From contig NZ_CABVLY010000040.1 of assembly GCF_902498995.1 (NCBI RefSeq), positions 1 to 59,792 of the forward strand: a DNA stretch of 59,792 bases, given 5' to 3'. The position numbers were made by a program, and so were the translations under genes. The stretch comes from Burkholderia anthina. Lineage in GTDB: Bacteria; Pseudomonadota; Gammaproteobacteria; Burkholderiales; Burkholderiaceae. How positions within the stretch are numbered: position 1 is the first letter of the stretch; every line of letters begins with the position of its first letter. A model generated the notes under the pieces. It was not told the DNA's origin and made no database searches. It worked only from the letters and a program-made list of their open reading frames with translations. This document shows positions 35,338 to 44,553 of this stretch, piece after piece.

Positions 35338-37800
35338 TCATGGCTCATGTCGCATGGCACCCTCGTTCGCCGGCATGTTCTGCACAACGAGCATCTGCGG
35401 CGTCGACAACGTGATCTGTGCCGCGCGCAACTGCTTCAGGATCTCGAACAGCAGATCGCTCTTCGTCGAACTCGCGATCCGCGGGCTCGCCACATATCCC
35501 GTCACGCTGAGCGTAATGCCGTCCGGCGTCAGCTGGCTGAACGTGACCGACGGCGCCGGCTTGTCGAGAATCGCCGGGTGTTCGCGATACGCGTCGAGCA
35601 GCAGGTCGCGCACTTGCTCGGGGTCGGTGTTCAGCGGGAACGTCAGCATCAGCGTCGCGACACCCTGCGTGCTGTTGCCCATCGTCACGTTGCGCACGTT
35701 CTGCGAGATCAGCTGCGAGTTCGGCACGATCACGGTCGAGCGGTCGCTCAGCTGGATCTCGGTCGCGCGCACGTTGATGCGGCGGATGTCGCCTTCGACG
35801 CCCGAGATGCTGACCATGTCGCCGACCTTCACCGGCCGCTCGGTCAGCAGGATCAGCCCCGACACGAAGTTCTTCACGATCTCCTGCAGGCCGAAGCCGA
35901 TACCGACCGACAGCGCGCTGACGATCCACGCGAGGTTGCTCCATTTGACGCCGAGCAGCCCGAGCGTCATCAGCACGAGCAGCACGTAGCCCACGTTGGT
36001 GAACAGCGTGATCAGCGACACGCGCATGCCCGCGTCCATGCCGAGCGCCGGCATGAACTCGCTGTCGAGCCAGCGACGCACCGAGCGCAGCAGGTAGAAG
36101 CCGATCGCGAACCCGATGCCCGCGTTCATGATCCGGTCGGGCATGATGTTCAGGCTCTGCAGCCGCTGCCCGCCGATCATCGAGACCACGCTGTCGAGCA
36201 GGTCGCTCGGCGTCGTGCCGAACCCGCCCGTCAGCAGCGCGACGGCCGCGACCAGCATCAACAGGCTCGTGCCGAAGCCGGACGCGATGGTGTGCGCTTG
36301 CTCGAGATGCCGGTCGTCGAGCGCGAACAGGTGCTTGATCTGCTTGCCGGTCGACAGGCTCGCGGAGAACAGGCTCTCGCTGGCGTCGCGCGTCAGTTGC
36401 GTGAGGATGTAGACGCTGCACAGCACGATCTCGAACCACACGAGCTCGTACGTGATGAAGCGCGCGACCGTGATGTAGCCGATCACGAGCGCGCCCAGCG
36501 ACACGATAATCGCCAGCGTGACGCCGGCATGGATCAGCCCCGCGAGCGTCGAGCGCTGCTCGGGCGCTTCGCCGGCTTGCGCGAGCGCGCTGCGCACGCG
36601 GTTCGCGCGCAGCAGCGATGCGCCGACGGTCAGTGCGACGACGAGCGACACGATTCCGCGGCCGAACAGCGTGACGGACAGACTGGTGTCGACGATCCGG
36701 TTGATCGATTCGAGCGTGCCGGACATCAGCAACAGTGCGGCCAGCACGCCGGGGAACGGCTTCATCGCGAGCGCGACCGGGTCGGCGAGCGCCGGCAGCC
36801 GCCACGACGGGTGCTTCGTGCAGAGCAGCGCGCGGCCGAGCCCGGCGATCAGCGCGCAGGTCACCGCCAGCTTCGCGAACTGATCCCACAGATCGCTCAT
36901 CGACGGCGTGAGCTCGTAGTGCCGGGCGAGCGCGAGATAGAGAATCTGGACGGCGACGGCGGTCGCGAACAGCGTCGAGAACGCCGTCGACAGCGCGAGT
37001 GCGCTGCGGCGCAGCCGCGTGGGCGGCAGGCGGTTCAGGCAGACCCACGCGAGCCCGCGTTCGACGAGGCGGCGGCCGCCGACCCAGACGGCGAGCGCGG
37101 CGATCATCAGCAGCGTGGTGATCGCACGCTGTCCGGGCATCCACGACGAGTGCAGCATGTCGCGCAGTTCGTCGTTGAAATCCTCGAGCCGATGGACGTC
37201 GTCAGCCGACAGATGAAACAGCGGCAGCCAGAACTGCGCGCCGAAGATGCTGCCCGAACGGAACGCGAGCTGGTTGCGCAGCAGGCTGCGGTGCAGCTTT
37301 GCGAACTGGTCGTTCAGGTTCGCGAGGTTGGTCTTCTGGTCGGCGGCCTGTTTCAGCGCGGCGTCGATCTGCGCCTTGCGCGCATTCAGCGTCGCCCGCT
37401 GTTGCGCGACCGAGGGCGTTTCGGGCGACGCGCCCGGGGCCGGCGGCGGGCCGAGCACGTCGAGCTGCGCCTGGATCTGCGTGCGCTGCGGCGCGAGCTC
37501 GCTCTGCAGCTTGTCGACGTCGGCGCTCAGTTCCTGCGCCGCATCGTCGAGCCCGTCGAGCTCCTTGCTGTTGGTCGCGTTCGACGTCTGCTGCTTGATG
37601 CGGTCCTGCTGGACCTGCATCTGCTTGAGCTGCGCAATGGCATCGTTCAGCGAAATGGCCGGCACGGGCGCGCCGACGCCGCTCGCGCCCGGCGCGGACG
37701 CGGCCGCCGGAAACGCCGACGCGGTCGCGATCGCTGCGAACTGCAGCAGCGCGAACAGCGCGATCCGGCGTGCGTAGATGGATAGTCGTTGTATGGACAT
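35338..37800 (-). CDS. Large MscS-family mechanosensitive channel (DUF3772 type)
   Basis: An 820-aa membrane protein. A signal peptide (ALFALLQFAAIATASAFPAA) leads to a periplasmic coiled-coil region (about residues 45-170, Gln/Lys/Asp rich, including RTQIQAQLDVLGPPPAPGAS), then many transmembrane helices and a C-terminal MscS pore with the hallmark LSVGIGFGLQEIVKNFVSGL and the beta domain VKVGDMVSISGVEGDIRRIN. It should release solutes under osmotic downshock. The arrangement matches the DUF3772/MscK-like large channels. It stands alone, divergent from an MFS gene. Confidence 0.92.
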   Translation of the reverse strand: MSIQRLSIYARRIALFALLQFAAIATASAFPAAASAPGASGVGAPVPAISLNDAIAQLKQMQVQQDRIKQQTSNATNSKELDGLDDAAQELSADVDKLQSELAPQRTQIQAQLDVLGPPPAPGASPETPSVAQQRATLNARKAQIDAALKQAADQKTNLANLNDQFAKLHRSLLRNQLAFRSGSIFGAQFWLPLFHLSADDVHRLEDFNDELRDMLHSSWMPGQRAITTLLMIAALAVWVGGRRLVERGLAWVCLNRLPPTRLRRSALALSTAFSTLFATAVAVQILYLALARHYELTPSMSDLWDQFAKLAVTCALIAGLGRALLCTKHPSWRLPALADPVALAMKPFPGVLAALLLMSGTLESINRIVDTSLSVTLFGRGIVSLVVALTVGASLLRANRVRSALAQAGEAPEQRSTLAGLIHAGVTLAIIVSLGALVIGYITVARFITYELVWFEIVLCSVYILTQLTRDASESLFSASLSTGKQIKHLFALDDRHLEQAHTIASGFGTSLLMLVAAVALLTGGFGTTPSDLLDSVVSMIGGQRLQSLNIMPDRIMNAGIGFAIGFYLLRSVRRWLDSEFMPALGMDAGMRVSLITLFTNVGYVLLVLMTLGLLGVKWSNLAWIVSALSVGIGFGLQEIVKNFVSGLILLTERPVKVGDMVSISGVEGDIRRINVRATEIQLSDRSTVIVPNSQLISQNVRNVTMGNSTQGVATLMLTFPLNTDPEQVRDLLLDAYREHPAILDKPAPSVTFSQLTPDGITLSVTGYVASPRIASSTKSDLLFEILKQLRAAQITLSTPQMLVVQNMPANEGAMRHEP

Positions 37801-38216
37801 GGAATGCTTACGTTTTGCCGACGATTCCGGGCGCCGAAAGGCGTCAGGAAGCCGGGAGTTGGCCCGGTAGCATGTTACCGGGGTGTGGCGGCGGCAATGA
37901 CGACGTTTGTGCGCAGGGCGTGTCGCGCGCCATGCGGCCCGCGGCGCCGTGCGAGGGCGCCGAGCGCCCGTATCGACGGGCCCGCGCCGGCATCGGTTGC
38001 CAAGCTGCGACGGCGATCGCGATGCCGGCGAGGCTTACAGAACCGACAGAAGGTTACGCAATTTACACATTATCCGGCGCGAAACCGGGGTGTCCGAACC
38101 GGTTCGCCACGTGACGCGGCTCGCGCGGCGTGCCGGTACAATGCAGCGATTCGCCCGACGGCGGCCCGCAGGCCGCCGGACAACAACATACGACACGATC
38201 AGGAGACTCGACCAAG
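37801..38216. other. Divergent promoter region
   Basis: About 415 bases between the MscS gene and the MFS gene with no supported coding sequence. A less GC-rich patch around 38050-38075 (GGTTACGCAATTTACACATT) may be a promoter for the rightward permease gene. No symmetric operator stands out. Confidence 0.3.
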
Positions 38217-39635
38217 ATGGCTTCAACGGACAGCTTTTCACAGGCCGCCGCCTTGTCCTCCCCCATCGACGCCGGCTCGATTTCAGCCCGCCTCGATCGC
38301 CTGCCGCCCACTCGCAGCGTCTGGAAGCTCGTCGTGCTGCTGAGCCTCGGCTTCTTCTTCGAACTCTACGATCTGCTGTACAGCGGCTACGTCGCGCCGG
38401 GCCTCGTGAAAAGCGGAATCCTGTCCGCGACGACGCACGGCCTGTTCGGCACGACGGGCGTCGCGAGCTTCATCGCCGCGCTGTTCGCCGGCCTCTTCAT
38501 CGGCACGATCGGATGCGGTTTCCTCGCGGACCGCTTCGGCCGCCGCGCGATCTTCACGTGGTCGCTGCTGTGGTACACGGCCGCCAACATCGTGATGGCG
38601 TTCCAGGACACGGCAGGCGGACTGAACTTCTGGCGCTTCGTCGTCGGCCTCGGCCTCGGCGTCGAGATGGTGACGATCGGCACGTACATCTCCGAACTCG
38701 TGCCGAAGCAGATTCGCGGCCGTGCGTTCGCGTGCGAGCAGGCGGTCGGCTTCGTCGCGGTGCCGGTGGTCGCGTTCCTCGCTTACCTGCTCGTACCGCA
38801 CGCGCCGCTCGGCCTCGACGGCTGGCGCTGGGTCGTGCTGATCGGCGCGCACGGCGCGCTGTTCGTGTGGTGGATTCGCCGCGAGCTGCCGGAGAGCCCG
38901 CGCTGGCTCGCGCAGCAAGGCCGTGTCGACGAAGCCGACCGCGTGATGCGCGCGCTGGAGGCGAAGGTCGAAGCCGAATACGGCCGCCCGTTGCCGCCGC
39001 CCGCGCCGGCCGAGCCGGTGCCGCCGCGCGGCAGCTTCCGCGACATGTGGGTGCAGCCGTATCGCAACCGCACGATCATGATGACGATCTTCAACGTGTT
39101 CCAGACAGTCGGCTTCTACGGCTTCGCGAACTGGGTGCCGACGCTGCTGATCAAGCAGGGCATCACGATCACGTCGAGCCTGATGTATTCGAGCGTGATC
39201 GCGCTCGCGGCGCCGCTCGGCCCGCTGATCGGCCTCGTGATCGCCGACCGCTTCGAGCGCAAGTCGGTGATCGTCGCGATGGCGGCGGCGATCGTCGTCT
39301 GCGGGCTGCTGTTCAGCCAGACGACGGTGGGCGCGTTCCTGATCGTGCTCGGCATCGGCCTCACGCTCGCGAGCAACATCATGTCGTACAGCTTCCACGC
39401 ATACCAGGCCGAACTGTTCCCGACGTCGATCCGCGCGCGCGCGGTGGGTTTCGTCTACTCGTGGAGCCGCTTCTCGGCGATCTTCTCGTCGTTCGTGATC
39501 GCGGGCGTGCTGAAAGGCTTCGGCACGTTCGGCGTGTTCGCGTTCATCGCCGGCGCGATGGTGATCGTGATGGCCGCGATCGGCTTGATGGGACCGCGGA
39601 CCAAAGGCATCGCACTCGAAGCCATTTCGAAGTAG
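38217..39635 (+). CDS. MFS transporter, sugar/organic-acid porter type
   Basis: A 472-aa, 12-helix major facilitator. Helix 1 contains LVVLLSLGFFFELYDLLYSG, with motif A FLADRFGRRAIFTW, the helix-4/5 loop FWRFVVGLGLGVEMVTIGTY, and the PESPRWLAQQGRVDEADRVM loop of sugar and aromatic-acid porters. FHAYQAELFPTSIRARAVG is typical of the C-terminal repeat. AGGAGA precedes the ATG. No catabolic gene is adjacent, so the substrate is unknown. Confidence 0.9.
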   Translation: MASTDSFSQAAALSSPIDAGSISARLDRLPPTRSVWKLVVLLSLGFFFELYDLLYSGYVAPGLVKSGILSATTHGLFGTTGVASFIAALFAGLFIGTIGCGFLADRFGRRAIFTWSLLWYTAANIVMAFQDTAGGLNFWRFVVGLGLGVEMVTIGTYISELVPKQIRGRAFACEQAVGFVAVPVVAFLAYLLVPHAPLGLDGWRWVVLIGAHGALFVWWIRRELPESPRWLAQQGRVDEADRVMRALEAKVEAEYGRPLPPPAPAEPVPPRGSFRDMWVQPYRNRTIMMTIFNVFQTVGFYGFANWVPTLLIKQGITITSSLMYSSVIALAAPLGPLIGLVIADRFERKSVIVAMAAAIVVCGLLFSQTTVGAFLIVLGIGLTLASNIMSYSFHAYQAELFPTSIRARAVGFVYSWSRFSAIFSSFVIAGVLKGFGTFGVFAFIAGAMVIVMAAIGLMGPRTKGIALEAISK

Positions 39636-40002
39636 GCGACGATTGCATCGCGCGTGCCGCATGCGGGGCGGCACGCAGGCACGCGCTTTCACGGCCGCGG
39701 CAAAGGCCAGCGAACGAGCTTGGCACGCGACGATGCCGCACGCGGCAACGAGTTGAAACAAAGCGTGACCAAGCGCAAAAACCGCCGCGAAACGCGGGGT
39801 TCGGCCCTGCCGAATCCGGCATGCGCGAGTAGAATGAAAGCCCTGACGACTCATTAGCCGCCATCGGACCGGTCGCGTTGCATCCGCGAAACGGCTCCAC
39901 CGCGAAGAGGCGTCGGCGCCGGGAATCTGCAAGGTCTGCGGCGTGTCGATGGCTCGCGCGGAAGATGCGCCGTTCGCCTTTGCGCGGCGGCCGGATCGGC
40001 CG
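39636..40002. other. Intergenic region with terminator-like hairpin
   Basis: No gene is supported. GCGTGCCGC (39652-39660) and GCGGCACGC (39668-39676) form a 9-bp stem with a seven-base loop just after the MFS stop, a likely transcript end without a U-tract. The remainder leads to the L,D-transpeptidase gene. Confidence 0.45.
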
Positions 40003-41178
40003 ATGGCTTCGATCTTTATGATGCTTTCCGACCTGACGCGGTGGCTGGTCAAGCCGCGTTGCCGTACCGTCGCAGTCGCCACGTGGCTCGCTGCAGCCCT
40101 CCCGATTTCCGTTCTTGTCGATCGGCCTGCGTTCGCCGCGTCCGACGTACCGTCGCCCACTGCTACGTCATCCTCATCAACTGCATCGCCGGCGTCGCCC
40201 GAACATGCGTCGTCCGGCGCATCGCCCGCTTCCGCTGCGCATCATGCAACGCCGGCGAGCGGGGCATCGGGTGCGTCGGCGGCCTCGGCAGCGTCCGCGG
40301 CAGCACCTGCGTCGGCGACGTCCGGCACGGCCGCGAGCGAAGCCGAGGCGCCCGCACCGACACCGCCGCGCCGGCATCCGCCGCTGTCGGCCGAGGAAGC
40401 GAAAGACGCAACCGCGCGCGCCATGGACATGCACAAGCGCTTCACGCAGGAAGTCACGCGACGCCTGAACGTGCCCGCGAACGAACAGCGCGCGTACGGC
40501 GAGCGGCTTCAGCAAGCACTCGCCGACGCGAATCTCGGTGATCTGGCCGGCGAATACATCGCCTTGGTCGATCGTGCACCGAACGTGCAGGCGCTGTTCA
40601 TCTACTTCCGCGCAACGCCGTCCAGCGCGTGGCTGCTGATCGGTGCATCGCCGGTCGGCACGGGGCTGCCGGGCAAGTACGATCACTTCCTGACGCCGCT
40701 CGGCGTGTTCGACCATTCGCCCGACAACATGGACTTCCGCGCGGAAGGCACGACGAACGACAACGGCATCCGCGGCTACGGCAAGCGTGACATGCGCATC
40801 TACGACTTCGGCTGGGTCGACGGCGAGCGCGGCTGGGGCAAGGGCGGCAAGTCGCCGATGCGTTTCCAGATGCATGCGACCGACCCCGATCGTCTCGAGC
40901 CGCTGCTCGGGATCCGGCACTCGAAAGGCTGCGTGCGGATTCCGGCGTCGCTGAACATGTTCCTCGACCGGCACGGGATTCTCGACGACGATTACCAGGC
41001 GCGCGTCGAGGCCGGCAAGTCGCTGTGGGTGCTGCGGCGCGATCGCGACATCACGCCGATCGCCGGCCGCTATCTGGTCGTGATCGACAGCGCGCGCAAG
41101 ACGCGCCCGGCATGGTCGCCAGCGCCGGGACGCCACGCGTGGTCGAAGTTGCCGAAGAGCGGCGACACGGCGGATTGA
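40003..41178 (+). CDS. Exported L,D-transpeptidase-type (YkuD-like) protein
   Basis: A 391-aa exported protein. A signal segment (VAVATWLAAALPISVLVDRP, then AFAAS) leads to a long Ala/Ser/Pro linker (about residues 45-125). The C-terminal domain carries the L,D-transpeptidase signature with Cys310 in HSKGCVRIPASLN and an upstream histidine in FQMHATDPDRLE. It should cross-link peptidoglycan or attach proteins to it in the periplasm. The frame is open to 39943; the ATG at 40003 is chosen because it precedes the signal sequence closely. The linker's low complexity resembles that of cell-wall-spanning anchors. Confidence 0.85.
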   Translation: MASIFMMLSDLTRWLVKPRCRTVAVATWLAAALPISVLVDRPAFAASDVPSPTATSSSSTASPASPEHASSGASPASAAHHATPASGASGASAASAASAAAPASATSGTAASEAEAPAPTPPRRHPPLSAEEAKDATARAMDMHKRFTQEVTRRLNVPANEQRAYGERLQQALADANLGDLAGEYIALVDRAPNVQALFIYFRATPSSAWLLIGASPVGTGLPGKYDHFLTPLGVFDHSPDNMDFRAEGTTNDNGIRGYGKRDMRIYDFGWVDGERGWGKGGKSPMRFQMHATDPDRLEPLLGIRHSKGCVRIPASLNMFLDRHGILDDDYQARVEAGKSLWVLRRDRDITPIAGRYLVVIDSARKTRPAWSPAPGRHAWSKLPKSGDTAD

Positions 41179-41210
41179 CGGCAGCCGCTTCGCCTGCGCG
41201 GGAGGCCTCT

Positions 41211-41276
41211 AGATGAGAATAAATCCGTTTTATTGATATATAAGAAAACCAAACTTTTATTATCCGATCCGGGTTC
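41211..41276. promoter_or_regulatory. AT-rich promoter island before porin
   Basis: A sharp AT-rich island in GC-rich DNA lies between the L,D-transpeptidase stop and the porin start. It contains AATAAA-TCCGT-TTTATT (41218-41234), a six-base dyad, and a TATATAAG element. It is the probable promoter and operator of the porin and nucleoside hydrolase genes. Confidence 0.45.
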
Positions 41277-41341
41277 GTATAGTCGTGTCCAGTTTCGCGG
41301 AACCCTGCCGCGCCTGGACTCTCACCGACCACACGACCCGC

Positions 41342-42454
41342 ATGAAAACTCTTCACAAGCTCGCGCCGCTCGCGATGCTCGGCGCCTTCGCGACCCATGC
41401 CTGCGCGCAAAGCAGCATCACGCTGTACGGCCTCATCTCGGCAGGCGTCGGGTACGCGACGAACCAGGGCGGCAAGAACGCCTGGCAGGCGCTGTCCGGC
41501 ACGAACCAGAACCCGCGCTGGGGGTTGAAGGGCAAGGAGGATCTCGGGCAGGGGGTGTCCGCGATCTTCCAGCTCGAGAACGGCTTCAACGTGATGACGG
41601 GCACGGCCGCGCAGAACGGCCGCGAGTTCGGGCGCCTGGCCTACGTCGGCCTCGCCGACCGCAGCTACGGGTCGCTGACGTTCGGCCGCCAGTACGATGC
41701 GATCCACGACTACATCGGGCCGGTGATCATCGCGAGCAACGGCGTGAACATCGGCGACAACGACAACGGCTACAACGACATCCGCGTGCAGAATTCGGTG
41801 AAGTACGTGAGCCCCGTGTACTACGGGCTGAAATTCACCGCGCTGTACGGCTTCAGCAACGCGACGGGCTTCGCGAACAACAGCGCATACAGCTTCGGCC
41901 TCGGCTACGAGCGCGGCCCGCTGCGCTGGAGCGCGGTCTATGCGCAGTACAACCATCCGTACAGCGGCTCGAATCCGGACGGCGCGATCGCGAACGACTA
42001 TGCGTCGCCGCTCCTGATCTTCGCGAAGAGCGCGACGTCGCCGGCGGCGTTCGCGAGCCGGCAGCGCATCGCGGGCACGGGCGGTTTCTACACGATCGGC
42101 CGCGCGCAGTTCGCGGCGATGTTTACCGACGTGCGCTACGATTACCTCGACAATTCGCACCTGCATCTGCAGAACGTCGGCGTGAACATCGTCTACACGA
42201 TGACGCCGCAGCTTTTCCTCGGCGCCGCGTATGCCTTCACGAACGGCAAGTACGACGTGATCGACAAGCGGCCGAGATGGCACCAGGTGAACCTGCAGGC
42301 CGATTACTACCTGTCCAAACGCACCGACGTCGCGCTGACCGTGATTGCCCAGCAGGCGGCAGGCGACGCGGATCATGCGCAGATCTTCGCGTACGCGCGC
42401 TCGACCGGCACGCGCCAGATGATGGCGACGCTCGGCGTCCGGCATGTCTTCTGA
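41342..42454 (+). CDS. Trimeric porin, Burkholderia OmpC-like family
   Basis: A 370-aa outer-membrane porin with a signal peptide (MKTLHKLAPLAMLGAFATHA) and the family start SSITLYGLISAGVGYATNQG, loop landmarks NPRWGLKGKEDLGQGVSAIF and FGRLAYVGLADRSYGSLTFG, and a C-terminal phenylalanine (LGVRHVF). It should let small solutes cross the outer membrane. The nucleoside hydrolase gene starts 10 bases after its stop, so they are co-transcribed and the porin likely admits nucleosides. Confidence 0.93.
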   Translation: MKTLHKLAPLAMLGAFATHACAQSSITLYGLISAGVGYATNQGGKNAWQALSGTNQNPRWGLKGKEDLGQGVSAIFQLENGFNVMTGTAAQNGREFGRLAYVGLADRSYGSLTFGRQYDAIHDYIGPVIIASNGVNIGDNDNGYNDIRVQNSVKYVSPVYYGLKFTALYGFSNATGFANNSAYSFGLGYERGPLRWSAVYAQYNHPYSGSNPDGAIANDYASPLLIFAKSATSPAAFASRQRIAGTGGFYTIGRAQFAAMFTDVRYDYLDNSHLHLQNVGVNIVYTMTPQLFLGAAYAFTNGKYDVIDKRPRWHQVNLQADYYLSKRTDVALTVIAQQAAGDADHAQIFAYARSTGTRQMMATLGVRHVF

Positions 42455-42464
42455 GAGCCCGACC

Positions 42465-43517
42465 ATGACCCATCCGATTGCATCCCGCCGCACGTTCCTG
42501 AAACTGTCCGCCGCGCTGGCCGGCACGGCGCTGCTGCCCGAAGCCGGCGCGTTCGGGGCCGGCGGCGACGCCGCGCGGCGCACGGTGATCATCGACACCG
42601 ACCCGGGGCAGGACGACGCCATCGCGATCCTGTTCGCGCTGGGCGCGCAGGACCGGCTCGACGTGCGCGCGCTGACCGCCGTGGCCGGCAACGTGCCGCT
42701 CGAGCTGACCGAACGCAATGCGCGGATCATCCGCGACTGGGCCGGCCGCACGAAGACGCTGCCGGTCCATGCGGGATGCCCGCGCCCGCTGGTGCGCGAC
42801 CTCGTGACGGCCGCGAACGTGCACGGCAAGACGGGCCTCGAAGGCGTCGAGCTGCACGAACCGCGCGCGCCCCTTGCGGCCGGTCATGCGGTGTCGTACC
42901 TCGTCGATACGCTGAGCCATGCCGCGCCGAACAGCGTGACGCTGTGCGCGCTCGGCCCGTTGACCAACATCGCGACCGCGCTGGTCGAAGCGCCGCAGAT
43001 CCGCGGCGCGTTGCGCGAAATCGTGCTGATGGGCGGCGCGTTCTTCGAGCGCGGCAACATCACGCCCGCCGCCGAGTTCAACATCTACGTCGATCCGCAA
43101 GCGGCCGAAGTCGTGTTCGCGAGCGGCGTGCCGATCGTCGTGCTGCCGCGCGACGTCGCGGTGAAGGCGCCGATCACGCCGGCGCGCGTCGCGCCGTTCC
43201 GCGCGCTCGGCAACCGCTGCGGCGCGATCGTCGCGGACATCATGGACGCGGAGCTGGCGTACAACAAGAAGCGGCGTGGCGTCGAGGACGGGCCGATGTA
43301 CGACCCGACGGCGGTCGGCTATCTGGTCGATCCGACGCTGTTCGACGGACGCAAGGTGAACGTCGTCGTCGAGACGACCGGGCAGTGGACGCTCGGCGAA
43401 ACGGTGGTCGACTGGAACGGCCGCAGCGGCCGCGCGGCGAACGCGACGTGGATCAACGAAGTCGACGCGGACCGTTTCTACGCGACGCTGGCCGAGCGCA
43501 TCGCGAAGCTGCCCTGA
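42465..43517 (+). CDS. Nucleoside hydrolase with twin-arginine signal
   Basis: A 350-aa hydrolase of the IUNH family that splits nucleosides into ribose and base. The calcium-binding motif IIDTDPGQDDAIAILFALG is at about residues 34-52, with later landmarks VHAGCPRPLVRD and GALREIVLMGGAFFERGNIT. The N-terminus carries a twin-arginine-type signal (SRRTFLKLSAALAGTALL), so the folded enzyme is probably exported to the periplasm, which is unusual for this mostly cytosolic family. It sits directly after a porin gene and near a purine permease and adenosine deaminase. Confidence 0.9.
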   Translation: MTHPIASRRTFLKLSAALAGTALLPEAGAFGAGGDAARRTVIIDTDPGQDDAIAILFALGAQDRLDVRALTAVAGNVPLELTERNARIIRDWAGRTKTLPVHAGCPRPLVRDLVTAANVHGKTGLEGVELHEPRAPLAAGHAVSYLVDTLSHAAPNSVTLCALGPLTNIATALVEAPQIRGALREIVLMGGAFFERGNITPAAEFNIYVDPQAAEVVFASGVPIVVLPRDVAVKAPITPARVAPFRALGNRCGAIVADIMDAELAYNKKRRGVEDGPMYDPTAVGYLVDPTLFDGRKVNVVVETTGQWTLGETVVDWNGRSGRAANATWINEVDADRFYATLAERIAKLP

Positions 43518-43547
43518 ACGTCGCGACGCGCTGCACGGCGAACCGGC

Positions 43548-44459
43548 TCAGATGTGTTTCTCGATCCATTCCCGGCAGGTGCGCACGTGCGGGCCGCGAT
43601 CGTCGGCAGCGAGCGAGATCAGTGAAATCGCGCGCGTGACGCGCGGCTTCTCGATGCGCAGCGCGACGAGTTCGGGATCGTGCAGATGCATCGTGTAGAG
43701 GCTCGGCAGCACGACAGTGGCAAGGCCGTTGCGCGCGAGCGCGTACAGCGGCTCGGTGTACTCCATCCGGTACGCGACGTTCAGGCGCAGCTTCTCGGCG
43801 CCGCCGGTGCGATGCAGCGATTCGCTGACGCTGCCGCGCACGAACACGGCGAGTTCGCGATCGACGAGCTTCGCCCACGTGACGCTCTTCGCGTTCGCGA
43901 GCGGATCGTCGTGTCGCACGACGATCACGATCTCGTCTTCGAACAGCTGCTGGTAGTGCAGCGTGCCGTCGTCGCCGTCGGGTTCGCGCACGCCGATGCC
44001 GAGATCCGCGACGCCGTCGCGCACGGCTTCGACGAGCGCGCTGTTCGGCAAGTCGGTGAGCGTGAAGCGCAGTGTGGAATGCGTGCCGCGCAGCGCGTTG
44101 AGCGCCGGCAGCAGGCGGCCGGCGACCGACGGGATGAACGCGATGCGCACGGTCTGGATGCGTTCGCCGATGAGCCGCGTCATGTCGTCGAAGGTGCCGC
44201 GCGCCTGGTTCAGCAGACGCTCGGCGAGCGGCAGCACGGCAACGCCCGCGGTCGTCAGCGTGAGCCGGTGCGCGGAGCGGGCGAACAGGCGGCCGCCGAG
44301 CAGGAACTCGATCTGGCGGATCGACGCGGTCAGCGCGGGCTGCGTGAGCGACAGCGCCTGCGCGGCTTGCGTGAAGCTGCGCGCATGCGCAAGGACGACG
44401 AAGTGCTGGACTTGCCGCAGCGTGAGTGCGGGCAGCAGCGACGAGCGATCGGACGACAT
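43548..44459 (-). CDS. LysR-family regulator of the purine cluster
   Basis: A 303-aa LysR regulator with the winged helix LTLRQVQHFVVLAHARSFTQ then AAQALSLTQPALTASIRQIE, and an effector domain with IQTVRIAFIPSVAGRLLPAL. It is divergent from azgA by 94 bases and convergent with the nucleoside hydrolase gene, so it most likely controls purine or nucleoside uptake genes on its sides. The ATG at 44459 fits the family start; a longer frame exists upstream. Confidence 0.9.
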   Translation of the reverse strand: MSSDRSSLLPALTLRQVQHFVVLAHARSFTQAAQALSLTQPALTASIRQIEFLLGGRLFARSAHRLTLTTAGVAVLPLAERLLNQARGTFDDMTRLIGERIQTVRIAFIPSVAGRLLPALNALRGTHSTLRFTLTDLPNSALVEAVRDGVADLGIGVREPDGDDGTLHYQQLFEDEIVIVVRHDDPLANAKSVTWAKLVDRELAVFVRGSVSESLHRTGGAEKLRLNVAYRMEYTEPLYALARNGLATVVLPSLYTMHLHDPELVALRIEKPRVTRAISLISLAADDRGPHVRTCREWIEKHI

Positions 44460-44553
44460 CGGAACGGTACGGTCGGGAGGCGGTACGCGGCAGTATAAGA
44501 CCGCGCCGCGCGAACCGACACAGGACAATAATCGGAATCACAGGAGAACCACC

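Noticed and set aside
35263..37785. Long plus-strand open frame opposite the MscS gene
   Set aside because: Arg/Gln/His-rich shadow translation with no domain; the minus-strand MscS protein has clear family motifs.
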